Positions 27,258 to 34,914 of a stretch of 64,000 nt of DNA are shown piece after piece. How positions within the stretch are numbered: the first letter of the stretch is position 1; each line of letters begins with the position of its first letter. Origin of the DNA: Roseospira navarrensis (GTDB taxonomy: Bacteria; Pseudomonadota; Alphaproteobacteria; Rhodospirillales; Rhodospirillaceae); the NCBI RefSeq assembly GCF_009601025.1, contig NZ_WIVE01000008.1, positions 1-64,000 on the forward strand. Direction: 5' to 3'. Position numbers and translations under genes: made by a program. The notes beneath the pieces are model-generated. The model was not told the DNA's origin and searched no databases. It worked only from the letters and a program-made list of their open reading frames with translations.

Positions 27258-27580
27258 GCGTTTGGGTCCCATATGAACCGTCGCGTGGCTGAAGCGCGGG
27301 GTTCGAGAAGGAAAGTCTCTGTTCGGTGGCCATCCGTGGCTGAAGCGGGTGGGTCCCGGGGGTCGGAGGTCCTGGATTTCGATCGGATACGGTGCTCTTG
27401 GCTCTTCGCTGAGGATCAGGTGCGGTGTTCCGTCCGCCTCTGATGCTCCCTTTATCGCATGGGGCACGTGACGGGGGATTTGCCGGCGCATGACAGTTTC
27501 TTAAGAATAGGGGCGGGGCAGACGGCCCCCCGGCGCGGCGTGCTATGCTCCGGGCCAGTGTTGGTGACAGGGAGGGGCGC

Positions 27581-28021
27581 ATGCCCGCGATCAGTCTGGT
27601 GACCCTGGCCGTGGCCGATATGGCGCGGGCGCGGGCGTTCTACGAGGCGCTGGGGCTGCGCGCCGCCCCCGAGAGCAATGACGAGGTGGTGTTCCTGGAT
27701 GGCGGGGGTGTGGTGCTCAGCCTGTACGGCCGGGACGCCCTGGCCGAGGACACGGGCCTGCCCGACGGGCGGCCCGGCGGCATCACCCTGGCCTTCAACG
27801 TGAAAACGCCGGAGGAGGTGCCGGCCCGTCTGGCGGTGGCGGAGGCCGCCGGGGCGCGGATCCTCAAGGGGCCGCGCACCATGCCGTGGGGCGGGGTGAC
27901 GGCCTATTTCGCCGATCCGGACGGTCACCCCTGGGAAATCACCTGGGTCGATTTCGCGCTGACGGAGGACGGCCGCATTCTGCTGGACATGGGGCCCGCG
28001 CCGGAACCGCCGACGGCGTGA
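27581..28021 (+). CDS. VOC superfamily (glyoxalase/dioxygenase-like) protein
   Basis: A 146-residue single-module VOC protein with two beta-alpha-beta-beta-beta units: 'SLVTLAVADMARARAFYEALGL' opens the first, and 'AYFADPDGHPWEITW' closes the second with the conserved glutamate. The first-strand metal histidine is not obvious. Members include glyoxalases, antibiotic-resistance binders and dioxygenases, so no reaction can be assigned. GGAGGGG just upstream supports the ATG at 27581. Confidence 0.85.
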   Translation: MPAISLVTLAVADMARARAFYEALGLRAAPESNDEVVFLDGGGVVLSLYGRDALAEDTGLPDGRPGGITLAFNVKTPEEVPARLAVAEAAGARILKGPRTMPWGGVTAYFADPDGHPWEITWVDFALTEDGRILLDMGPAPEPPTA

Positions 28022-28028
28022 GACTGGC

Positions 28029-28081
28029 CGGCTTTTGTCCTGACTCGTCAGGACAAAAGCCGTACGCCGCGAAGCGGCGTA
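28029..28081. repeat. Double-hairpin intergenic element (REP-like copy B)
   Basis: Hairpin 1 spans 28029-28062 (16-bp perfect stem, two-base loop). Hairpin 2 spans 28063-28081 (TACGCCGC-GAA-GCGGCGTA). Hairpin 2 shares its core with copies near 37.5, 43.6 and 47.7 kb; hairpin 1 has a different sequence in each. It may also terminate the convergent VOC and DUF2189 transcripts. Confidence 0.8.
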
Positions 28082-28142
28082 TGACGTCACGTTACAGGCC
28101 GGGCGGTCTGAGGCCCCGTTCTCGCAGGAAGGGGATCAGGGA

Positions 28143-28934
28143 TCACGCCCCGCGCGGCAGGATCGCCCGGTAGGCGTGCCACGAGGCATAGCCGGCCAGC
28201 GGCAGGGTGAACGCCAGACCGAGGAAGGCCGGCACCATGCCCGAGACGGTGATGAAGCCGATGGTCGCGCCCCAGCCGATCAGCACGCCGGGCTGACGGG
28301 CCACGGCCTCGATGCTGACCGCCATGGCGTGGACGGGCTGGGTGTCCGGCCTGTCCACCAGCATGGGGATCGAGAACGCCGCCAGCGCGAAGGCGACCGT
28401 GGCCATCACGCCGCCGACCACGGTGCCCACCGCCAGGAAGATGGCCGCCTGCGGGCTGCTCAGCAGGGCCGTGGCGAAATGCGTGAGCGTGGGCGGTTGG
28501 CCGCCGTAGAACCCGGCGAACAGCAGCAGGGCCAGCAGCATCCATGACAGCATCACCAGGGTGAGGGTGATGCCGACGAAGGCCAGGCCCGGCACGCTGG
28601 CGCGGCTGCGGCGGATGGCCTCGATCAGGCTGATGGACTCGCCCTGCTCGTGGGCGCGGCTGATGACGTGCAGCGGCACGGCGAACATCGCGCCCACCAG
28701 CATGAAGCCGCTCGCCAGGGGCAGCAGCACGGAGCCCAGCCCCGCGAACAGCATGGCCGCGACCACCAGCCAGGAGATCCCGACGAACACGCCGCCGTAG
28801 ATCAGGCTGGTGACGGGGGCGCGCCGGAAATCGGCCAGCGCCCGGTGAACCCACAGGCCCGACTCGTCAACGGTCACGGATTCGTAGTCGGGCACGGGCC
28901 CGGTGCCGAGATCGGCGGTCACGGTGCGCATCAT
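28143..28934 (-). CDS. DUF2189 integral membrane protein
   Basis: 263 residues with about six membrane segments. After a soluble N-terminus, 'WVHRALADFRRAPVTSLIYGGVFVGISWL' and 'PLASGFMLVGAMFAVPLHVISRAHEQG' match the DUF2189 family found widely in alphaproteobacteria and sometimes linked to cytochrome oxidase genes. Its function is unknown. It is transcribed alone, downstream of the glp operon on the same strand but 197 bp from it, with an A/T-rich promoter-like region between. Confidence 0.8.
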   Translation of the reverse strand: MMRTVTADLGTGPVPDYESVTVDESGLWVHRALADFRRAPVTSLIYGGVFVGISWLVVAAMLFAGLGSVLLPLASGFMLVGAMFAVPLHVISRAHEQGESISLIEAIRRSRASVPGLAFVGITLTLVMLSWMLLALLLFAGFYGGQPPTLTHFATALLSSPQAAIFLAVGTVVGGVMATVAFALAAFSIPMLVDRPDTQPVHAMAVSIEAVARQPGVLIGWGATIGFITVSGMVPAFLGLAFTLPLAGYASWHAYRAILPRGA

Positions 28935-29061
28935 GGCGGGCCTCCTCCCTGTCCCGTCCAGTCGCGCCCCGCTCGTGTTGCGGCGGGTCCCCGCACGGGC
29001 GCCAGGGGCGCATGGGGCGGTTTGGGTCGCGGCTAGACTGGATGATGTTCGATGGCCGGCA

Positions 29062-29108
29062 TCATACGAACTTTCTATCCCAAAAGATAGCAGTATTTAA
29101 AATATAGT
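29062..29108 (-). promoter_or_regulatory. A/T-rich pocket with small hairpin between glpK and the DUF2189 gene
   Basis: In a ~70% GC region, 29062-29108 is mostly A/T, with CTATC-CCAAAA-GATAG at 29076-29091 and 'tatttaaaatata' beside it. It may be an UP-like promoter for the minus-strand DUF2189 gene or the terminator of the glp operon. Confidence 0.35.
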
Positions 29109-29131
29109 TGCGCCGTGAGGCCCCGTCCGGG

Positions 29132-30565
29132 TCATGGCCAGTCGGCAACGATCGACACGGCCTTCTGGAAGCGGACTCCGCCCGACCCGGGGATGGCCGG
29201 GGGTTCGACCATGACCGGAGTGTCCCGCGCCGGGATGGTCAGCCCCACGTGTTCGGCGGCCAGGCGGGCCGCGCCCAGCGCGGTGACCTCGGCCCCGGCC
29301 GGCACGACGATGCGGCGGTCCAGGGCGCAGGCCAGGAACTGCACGAAGTAGGGGTTGGCGGTCAGGCCGCCGTCCACCGACACCGTATCCCCGGTGGGGC
29401 GCAGGGACCCCATGGCCTCCAGCACCTCGGCGGCGCGGAAGGCCACGCCCTCCAGCACCGCCCGCACCATGTCGGCGGCCGTGGTTTCCAGCGACAGGCC
29501 GAGCCAGGCGCCGCGCGCCTTGCGGACCCAGTGCGGGCAGGCCAGTCCGGTCAGCGCGGGCACGAACACAAGCCCGCGCTCCACGGCGGAGGGCCCTTCG
29601 AAGGCGTTGATCTCGTCGAACGACCGGAACAGGCCCAGGTCGCGCGCCCAGTTCACGGCCGCGCTGGCGCAGAACACGGCGCCGTCGATGGCGTACTGGG
29701 GGGCCTCGCCGTCCCTGTGCCAGGCGACCGTGGGCGACAGGCCGCGTTCGGGCGCGCGCAGGGGGCTGTCCCCGGTGACCATGAGCGCGAAGGCGCCGGT
29801 GCCGAAGGTGATCTTGGCATCCCCCGCCACGCGACAGCCGTGGCCGTAGAGGGCCGCTTGCTGATCCACGATGCTGGTGACCACGGGCACCGGCCCGTGC
29901 TCCGTCATCAGCGTGCCGAAGTCCCCGGTGGTGGGCACGATCGGCGGCAGCGCCTCCAAGGGCACGCCGAACAGACGGCACAGGTCCGGGTCCCAGGCGA
30001 GAGTTTCGATGTTCATCAGCGACGTGCGCGAGGCCGTGGTGGCGTCGGTCACGCACCGCCCGGTCAGCCGGTGCAGAAAGAACGCATCGGTGGTCCCCAG
30101 GCGCAGCCGGCCCCGGGCGTGCAGGCGCGCCGCGTCCGGGACGGTCTGGTACAGCCACGCCAGCTTGCTGGCCGAGAAGTAGGAATCCAGCGGCAGCCCG
30201 CTGCGGCGCATCACCTCCGCCTCGGCGCCGTCGCGCTTGAGGGCGTCCACCACGCTCTGGGTGCGGCTGTCCTGCCAGACGACGACCGGCGAGAGCGGCT
30301 CCAGGGTCTCGGCGTCCCAGGCGAGGCAGCTTTCGCCCTGGTTGTCGAGGGCCACCGCGCGCACCGGCCCGGCGGCCTCCAGACAGGCGTCGATGCTGCG
30401 CAGCAGGTCCGCCGGGTCGTGCTCGACCCAGTCCGGTTTCGGATAGTGCTGGGCGTGCGTCACGGCGTGGCGGACGGTGGCCGATCCATCGGCGGCCAGC
30501 CGCAGGCCCCGGGTGCTGGTGGTGCCCTGGTCGATGGCGAGAACGGCGGCGGCGGGATCGGACAT
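29132..30565 (-). CDS. glpK: Glycerol kinase (FGGY family)
   Basis: A 477-residue FGGY carbohydrate kinase that phosphorylates glycerol to sn-glycerol-3-phosphate. GlpK features: AIDQGTTSTRGL at the N-terminus, 'VWQDSRT', 'TFGTGAFALM', 'YAIDGAVFCASAAVNWARDLG', and 'SVDGGLTANPYFVQFLA' in the ATPase domain. It is the third gene of a glpA-glpB-like-glpK operon, one base after the preceding stop. Somewhat shorter than E. coli GlpK (about 500). A related polyol kinase cannot be fully excluded, but the glycerol-phosphate dehydrogenase neighbours support the call. Confidence 0.9.
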   Translation of the reverse strand: MSDPAAAVLAIDQGTTSTRGLRLAADGSATVRHAVTHAQHYPKPDWVEHDPADLLRSIDACLEAAGPVRAVALDNQGESCLAWDAETLEPLSPVVVWQDSRTQSVVDALKRDGAEAEVMRRSGLPLDSYFSASKLAWLYQTVPDAARLHARGRLRLGTTDAFFLHRLTGRCVTDATTASRTSLMNIETLAWDPDLCRLFGVPLEALPPIVPTTGDFGTLMTEHGPVPVVTSIVDQQAALYGHGCRVAGDAKITFGTGAFALMVTGDSPLRAPERGLSPTVAWHRDGEAPQYAIDGAVFCASAAVNWARDLGLFRSFDEINAFEGPSAVERGLVFVPALTGLACPHWVRKARGAWLGLSLETTAADMVRAVLEGVAFRAAEVLEAMGSLRPTGDTVSVDGGLTANPYFVQFLACALDRRIVVPAGAEVTALGAARLAAEHVGLTIPARDTPVMVEPPAIPGSGGVRFQKAVSIVADWP

Positions 30566-30566
30566 G

Positions 30567-31853
30567 TCAGGGGGCCTCCCTCAGCCGGAACGTCATGGGG
30601 CCGCCCGGCTCGACGGCTTCGATCATCGGACGCAGGGGCACGGTGATGCGGCGCTCGGGCCGGCTGTCCAGGCGCCGCGACCAGAGCGTCCGGCCGTCCT
30701 GCTCCGCGATCAGGGTGCCGCGCGCGGGCCGCGACAGGCGAAGCTGGGCGACCTCCGGCATCAGGTCCGGGGTCTCGGCGGTCGGGTGGATGGCCTGCGG
30801 CACCACGTAGCGCAGCGGATCGCCCGCGACGGTCAACGGCACCGCGTCGTCGGGCGGCGGAAGCCCGCGCTCCAGGTCGGCGGCGACGGCCGCGGCGGTG
30901 GCCTGTCCCTCGCCCCAGCACCAGCCGGCGGTCTCCACCGGACGGCGCAGGTTGCCGGTCGCGAAATAGGCCGGGTGGTCGAGGCTGCGCCCGAACCCGT
31001 CGATGCGCGGGCCCTCCGTGCCCGGGTCCACGGTCCAGCCGGCCATGCGGGCCAGGGCCGCCTCGGGCGTGAAGCGGCCGGTGATGACCGCCCCGTCGCA
31101 GTCGAGCGTCCGGGTCGCCCCGTCGCGGTCGCGCAGGGTGACGCCCTCCACCCGTGTCGCGCCGTGGATGGCCGCGATGTCCGTGCCCAGGTGCAGGGGA
31201 ATGCCCAGCGCCAGGGGCAGCAGCCGGGCGGGTCCGCGCGCGGTGAGGCCGTCGTTCGGTTCGATCATGGCCCGGGGGCGGGCGCCCGCATGGCGGCAGG
31301 TCAGCAGGGCGGAGAAGGACACCAGCTCCGTGCCCAGCACCACGGGTCGGCGGAACGGCGTCATGCGCTGCAGATAGACCACGGCCTGCAACGCGCCGGT
31401 GGACATCACACCCAGCGGTCTGTCGCCGCCCAACAGGCGCGCGGCGCGGCTGGTCTCGCGGATGCCGGTGGCCAGCACCACCCGCCGCGCGGTCATCAGG
31501 GTGGCGCCGCTTGGCGTGGTCACGATCAGCACCGGGTCCGGGCCGGGACCGAAGGACACCACGGTGTGCTGGGTCAGCACTTCGGCTCCGGCGGCCTGGG
31601 CGGCCTCGACCAGACAGGCGGCATAGCTCCGCCCGCCCATCAGCCGGCCGAACTCCCGCAGGCCATAGGGTGAGTGGCCGCAGTGCCGCGGCACGCCGCC
31701 GGCCTCGACCTCGCGCTCCAGCACGGCGACCCGGGGCACGCCGAGCGCCCGCAGGCGCGTGGCGGCGGACAGGCCGGACGGTCCGCCGCCGATCACGATC
31801 ACGTCCCATTCGCTGTCGGACCCGCCGGGCCCCGTGCGGCCGGCGTCAGTCAT
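30567..31853 (-). CDS. FAD/NAD(P)-dependent oxidoreductase, GlpB-like partner subunit
   Basis: 428 residues with an N-terminal FAD fold ('DVIVIGGGPSGLSAATRL'), 'RRVVLATGIRETSRAAR' and 'HPAYFATGNLRRPVETAGWCWGEG' towards the end. It resembles the second flavoprotein of two-flavoprotein dehydrogenases (anaerobic GlpB, opine and hydrogen cyanide synthase-type subunits). It overlaps the GlpA-like gene by 8 bp and is followed by glpK. No GlpC iron-sulphur membrane subunit is present, so the electron acceptor is unclear. Confidence 0.75.
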   Translation of the reverse strand: MTDAGRTGPGGSDSEWDVIVIGGGPSGLSAATRLRALGVPRVAVLEREVEAGGVPRHCGHSPYGLREFGRLMGGRSYAACLVEAAQAAGAEVLTQHTVVSFGPGPDPVLIVTTPSGATLMTARRVVLATGIRETSRAARLLGGDRPLGVMSTGALQAVVYLQRMTPFRRPVVLGTELVSFSALLTCRHAGARPRAMIEPNDGLTARGPARLLPLALGIPLHLGTDIAAIHGATRVEGVTLRDRDGATRTLDCDGAVITGRFTPEAALARMAGWTVDPGTEGPRIDGFGRSLDHPAYFATGNLRRPVETAGWCWGEGQATAAAVAADLERGLPPPDDAVPLTVAGDPLRYVVPQAIHPTAETPDLMPEVAQLRLSRPARGTLIAEQDGRTLWSRRLDSRPERRITVPLRPMIEAVEPGGPMTFRLREAP

Positions 31854-33243
31854 GGCGATCCTCCGCCGGGTCGGCCAGGGGCGCGGCGAAGTGCCCGGCG
31901 GTGATCTCGGCCAGGGCGCCCGAACAATAGAAGCCCTGGCAGCGCCCCATGGTCGCCCGGGTGCGCCGTTTCAGGCCGCCCAGGCTGCGGGCGGGCAGGG
32001 GGCCGCCCAGCGCGGCCTCGATCTCGCGCCGGGTCACGAGTTCGCAGTGGCAGACGATGCCGCCGTTGTCGCGGTCCTGCCAGTCGCGCGGGTCCGTCTC
32101 CGACAGGCGCGGCGCGGCCGGCCAGCCGGGTGCGGCCAGGGGCGCCCAGTCGGTCCCGCAGGCGCGGTGCAGTCCGGCCACGTGCCGGGCGATGCCCAGG
32201 GCGGCGGTCAGTCCGGTGGAGCGGATGCCGCCCACGGAGATGTAGCGCCGGTCCGGGTAGGGCGTGATGCGGTAGCCTTTCTCTTCGGTCGCGGGGCGGA
32301 TGCCGGCATAGGTGGCGGTGATCGGCTGGCCGGCCAGGGCGGGCACCAGGCGGGCCGCCGTCTCGCGCAGCATGGCCAGGGTTGCGCCGTCCACCGAGGC
32401 GTCCGCGCGGCTCTCCTGCTCCTCGGCCGTGGGGCCGACCAGGATGTTGCCGTAGGCGGTGGGGCAGACCACGACCCCCTTGGTGGTGGGGCTGGGTACC
32501 GGCAGCAGGATGGTGGGCAGCAGTCGCGCCGCCGCCTTGTCGAACACCACGAACTGCCCCTTGCGCGGCCGGATCTCGAACCCCGGCGCGCCCAGCAGCA
32601 GTTGGTCCACGTGGTCGCCGTACAGCCCGGCGCAGTTGATGACGCTGCGCGTCCGCACGCTGCGCCCGGGCAGGTCCAGCCGCCAGGTCTCGCCGTCGAA
32701 CGCGCCGCCCTGGACCGGGGCGTTGCGGTCCACATGGGCGCCGTTGGCGATGGCCTGGAGCAGATAGCCCGTGGGCGCCGCCCACGGGTCGATCACCGAT
32801 TCGCGCGGCACCAGGAACCCGCCGTGGAACGCCGGGTTGATGTGAGGCGCGCGCTCCAGGATCTCCGCCCGGTCGAGCGGCCGCACGTCGGTCACGCCGT
32901 TGCGGTGCGCCTGCTCCATCAGCGCCGGCAGGCGCGCGGCCTCGGCCTCCGTCCAGGCGACGACCATCGCGCCCGTGGTCCGCAGCGGCAGGCCGAGGCG
33001 GTCGCGGATCTTCAGGTACTCCTGATGGCCGGCGGCGATGCACGCCTGTTCCAGGGTATCGGGCGGGGCGTCGAACCCGGTGTGCAGGATGCCGCTGTTG
33101 CCCTTGCTGGCCCCATCCAGGATGTCCGGTGCGCGCTCCAGCACCAGCACGCGCGCCCCGTCCAGCGTGAACCGCCGGGCCATGGCGCATCCGACCACGC
33201 CTGCGCCGATGACGGCCACGTCGTAGAGACCGTTGGATGTCAC
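31846..33243 (-). CDS. glpA: Glycerol-3-phosphate dehydrogenase, GlpA type with BFD [2Fe-2S] domain
   Basis: 465 residues. The N-terminal DAO fold ('YDVAVIGAGVVGCAMARRF', 'GNSGILHTGFDA') oxidises sn-glycerol-3-phosphate. The C-terminus has a BFD-like [2Fe-2S] domain with cysteines in 'GIVCHCELVTRREIEAAL' and 'MGRCQGFYCSGAL', the hallmark of anaerobic GlpA over aerobic GlpD. A GTG start at 33243 is chosen because GGGAGAGG precedes it by six bases and the flavin fold begins at once after it. First gene of the operon, divergent from glpR. Confidence 0.85.
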   Translation of the reverse strand: MTSNGLYDVAVIGAGVVGCAMARRFTLDGARVLVLERAPDILDGASKGNSGILHTGFDAPPDTLEQACIAAGHQEYLKIRDRLGLPLRTTGAMVVAWTEAEAARLPALMEQAHRNGVTDVRPLDRAEILERAPHINPAFHGGFLVPRESVIDPWAAPTGYLLQAIANGAHVDRNAPVQGGAFDGETWRLDLPGRSVRTRSVINCAGLYGDHVDQLLLGAPGFEIRPRKGQFVVFDKAAARLLPTILLPVPSPTTKGVVVCPTAYGNILVGPTAEEQESRADASVDGATLAMLRETAARLVPALAGQPITATYAGIRPATEEKGYRITPYPDRRYISVGGIRSTGLTAALGIARHVAGLHRACGTDWAPLAAPGWPAAPRLSETDPRDWQDRDNGGIVCHCELVTRREIEAALGGPLPARSLGGLKRRTRATMGRCQGFYCSGALAEITAGHFAAPLADPAEDRHD

Positions 33244-33313
33244 GCGGTGCCTCTCCCTGGCGAGTCCGGGGCCGGTCTGGATTGGCCCATGGGTGCACTC
33301 ACGGTACGCCGCT

Positions 33314-33329
33314 TTGACCGTTCGGTCAA
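33314..33329. promoter_or_regulatory. TTGACCG-TT-CGGTCAA palindrome in the glpA-glpR divergent region
   Basis: A perfect 16-bp palindrome, 71-86 bp upstream of the glpA start. Sites of this form are typical of TetR- or GntR-family operators. A split version of the same half-site lies upstream of the bph operon. Confidence 0.45.
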
Positions 33330-33354
33330 TCGCGACGGCGTGGCGGCATCCCCA

Positions 33355-33386
33355 TTTTTCGTGTTGAATCAGAGGGAAACGAAAAA
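33355..33386. promoter_or_regulatory. Inverted repeat, candidate GlpR operator
   Basis: TTTTTCGT (33355-33362) and ACGAAAAA (33379-33386) form a perfect 8-bp inverted repeat with a 16-bp gap, between the divergent glpA and glpR starts. DeoR-family GlpR proteins bind A/T-rich TTTCGTT-like repeats, so this is a sensible operator for autoregulation and glp control. Confidence 0.4.
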
Positions 33387-33461
33387 CATGTTGGAAACAG
33401 TCAATTCCCTCGGTAGAGTTTTTGCCCAACAAGGGGTCAGTTCTCCCTGAGGGGGCGCGCA

Positions 33462-34235
33462 ATGCGCAGTCAAACGGCAATGAGCCCGCGGGTCCGGCAG
33501 GCGCGCATTGCGGACATGGTCCGCACGCGCGGCACCGTGACGGTGGAGGCCCTGGCCCGCGCCTTCCAGGCGTCGCACGAGACGATCCGGCGCGACCTGA
33601 CCGCGCTGTCCGAAGCGGGCGTGGTGCAGAAGGTCCACGGCGGCGCCAAGGTGCCCAGCCGCCGCGAGGAAGGCCCCTTCCGCGACCGCATGACGCAGCA
33701 CGAGCCGGCCAAGCGCGAGATCGCCGCCAAGCTCGCCCGTCTGATCGAGCCGGGCGAGACCCTCCTGATCGACACCGGCTCCACGACCCTGCTCTGTGCC
33801 CAGGACCTGGCCCGAATCGACCGCCTGACCGTGGTCACGAACTCCACCCGGATCGCGGCGACCATCGCCGACGGCGGCCGCGCCAGCGGCGTCTTTCTGG
33901 TCGGCGGCGCCTACGACGGCGACAACCGCGAGACCGTGGGGCCGATGGCCGTGCGCCAGTTGGCCGCGTTCCATGCGGACCGCGCGATTCTGGGGGCCGC
34001 CGCCCTGAATGCCCGAGCGGGCGTTGCGGACATCAACGTCAACGAAGCCCACATCGCCCAGGCCATGGTGGACCTGGCCGACAGCGTGGTGGTGGTCGCC
34101 GATTCCTCCAAATTCGATCGCCATGCCGCATTTACGGTTTGCGGCTTCGGTCAGGTCGATCATCTTGTTTGCGAGCGAGCGCCGGACGGCACGCTGGCCG
34201 AGGCGCTCGCGGCAAGCGGGGTTCACGTGCAATGA
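33462..34235 (+). CDS. glpR: DeoR-family transcriptional regulator, GlpR-like
   Basis: 257 residues. An N-terminal DeoR helix-turn-helix ('RQARIADMVRTRGTVTVEALARAFQASHETIRRDLTAL') is followed by a phosphosugar-binding domain ('AKLARLIEPGETLLIDTGSTT', 'VTNSTRIAATIADG', 'VVVADSSKFDRHAAF'). Its place divergent from glpA-glpB-like-glpK argues for a glycerol-3-phosphate-responsive repressor of that operon. It may also control the TRAP genes that follow on its own strand. GAGGGGG seven bases upstream supports the ATG at 33462; an ATG at 33480 is the alternative. Confidence 0.88.
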   Translation: MRSQTAMSPRVRQARIADMVRTRGTVTVEALARAFQASHETIRRDLTALSEAGVVQKVHGGAKVPSRREEGPFRDRMTQHEPAKREIAAKLARLIEPGETLLIDTGSTTLLCAQDLARIDRLTVVTNSTRIAATIADGGRASGVFLVGGAYDGDNRETVGPMAVRQLAAFHADRAILGAAALNARAGVADINVNEAHIAQAMVDLADSVVVVADSSKFDRHAAFTVCGFGQVDHLVCERAPDGTLAEALAASGVHVQ

Positions 34236-34267
34236 CACCACGTGCAATGACACCACGTTCAATGACA
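34224..34267. repeat. 15-bp tandem repeat, three copies, over the glpR stop
   Basis: CACGTGCAATGACAC occurs at 34224 and 34239, with a variant copy (CACGTTCAATGACA) at 34254. The first copy encodes the last residues and the TGA of glpR, so the array may have grown from the gene's own 3' end. Each copy contains an ATG and the TGA of CAATGA. Confidence 0.9.
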
Positions 34268-34371
34268 AGGGGTGGTCGCACCATGAGGTTGGAACGACGG
34301 GGGCGGGCGCGGGCGAATGCCCCGTTCGGTCCCAGCGCCGGGTTGACCCGGCGGAAAAGGGAGGCGCCGGC

Positions 34372-34914
34372 ATGCCCCGTCCGATAGTGCTCTATGTCCA
34401 GGTCGTCGATTGGGTCTCGCACAAGTTCGGGTTGCTGGCGATGTGCCTGATCTTCGTCATGATGGCCGTGCTGCTGCTCGACGCCTTCACCCGCAACGTG
34501 GTGAACATCCCGCTGCACTGGTGCATCGAGATGGCTCAGTTCATCCTCGCCGCCTATTACTTCGTGGGCGGGGCGCACTCGCTGCAGTTGGGCGACCACG
34601 TGCGCATGGATCTGATCTATGACCGGCTGTCCGAGCGCGGCAAGGCGTGGATGGATGTGGTCACCAGCAGCTTCATGATCTTCTATCTGGTGTGCCTTCT
34701 GATCGGGGCGGTCTCCTCGACCCTGTATTCGCTGCAGTACAACCAGAAGCTCATGTCGGTGTGGGCGCCGCCCCTGGCGCCGATCAAGATCATCATGGTG
34801 TTCGGCATCGTCCTGATGCTGCTCCAGGTGCTCTCCGTTCTGTTCAAGGACCTGGCGACGGCTCGGGGCGTGACGATCCCCGGCGTGCGGATGCATGAGG
34901 AAACGGCGGTATGA
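34372..34914 (+). CDS. dctQ: TRAP transporter small permease (DctQ)
   Basis: 180 residues and four membrane helices, with the DctQ pattern 'LLLDAFTRNVVNIPLHWCIEMAQFILAAYYFVGGAHSL' and 'DHVRMDLIYDRLSERGKAWMD'. DctQ pairs with the large permease encoded by the overlapping next gene (ATGA) in a sodium-driven TRAP transporter. The start follows a GGGAGG site. The 136-bp spacer after glpR holds the 15-bp tandem repeat. Confidence 0.9.
   Translation: MPRPIVLYVQVVDWVSHKFGLLAMCLIFVMMAVLLLDAFTRNVVNIPLHWCIEMAQFILAAYYFVGGAHSLQLGDHVRMDLIYDRLSERGKAWMDVVTSSFMIFYLVCLLIGAVSSTLYSLQYNQKLMSVWAPPLAPIKIIMVFGIVLMLLQVLSVLFKDLATARGVTIPGVRMHEETAV

Noticed and set aside
28082-28089. TGACGTCA palindrome as a regulator site
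   Set aside because: It is only 8 bp, lies between convergent gene ends beside the REP-like element, and has no promoter context.
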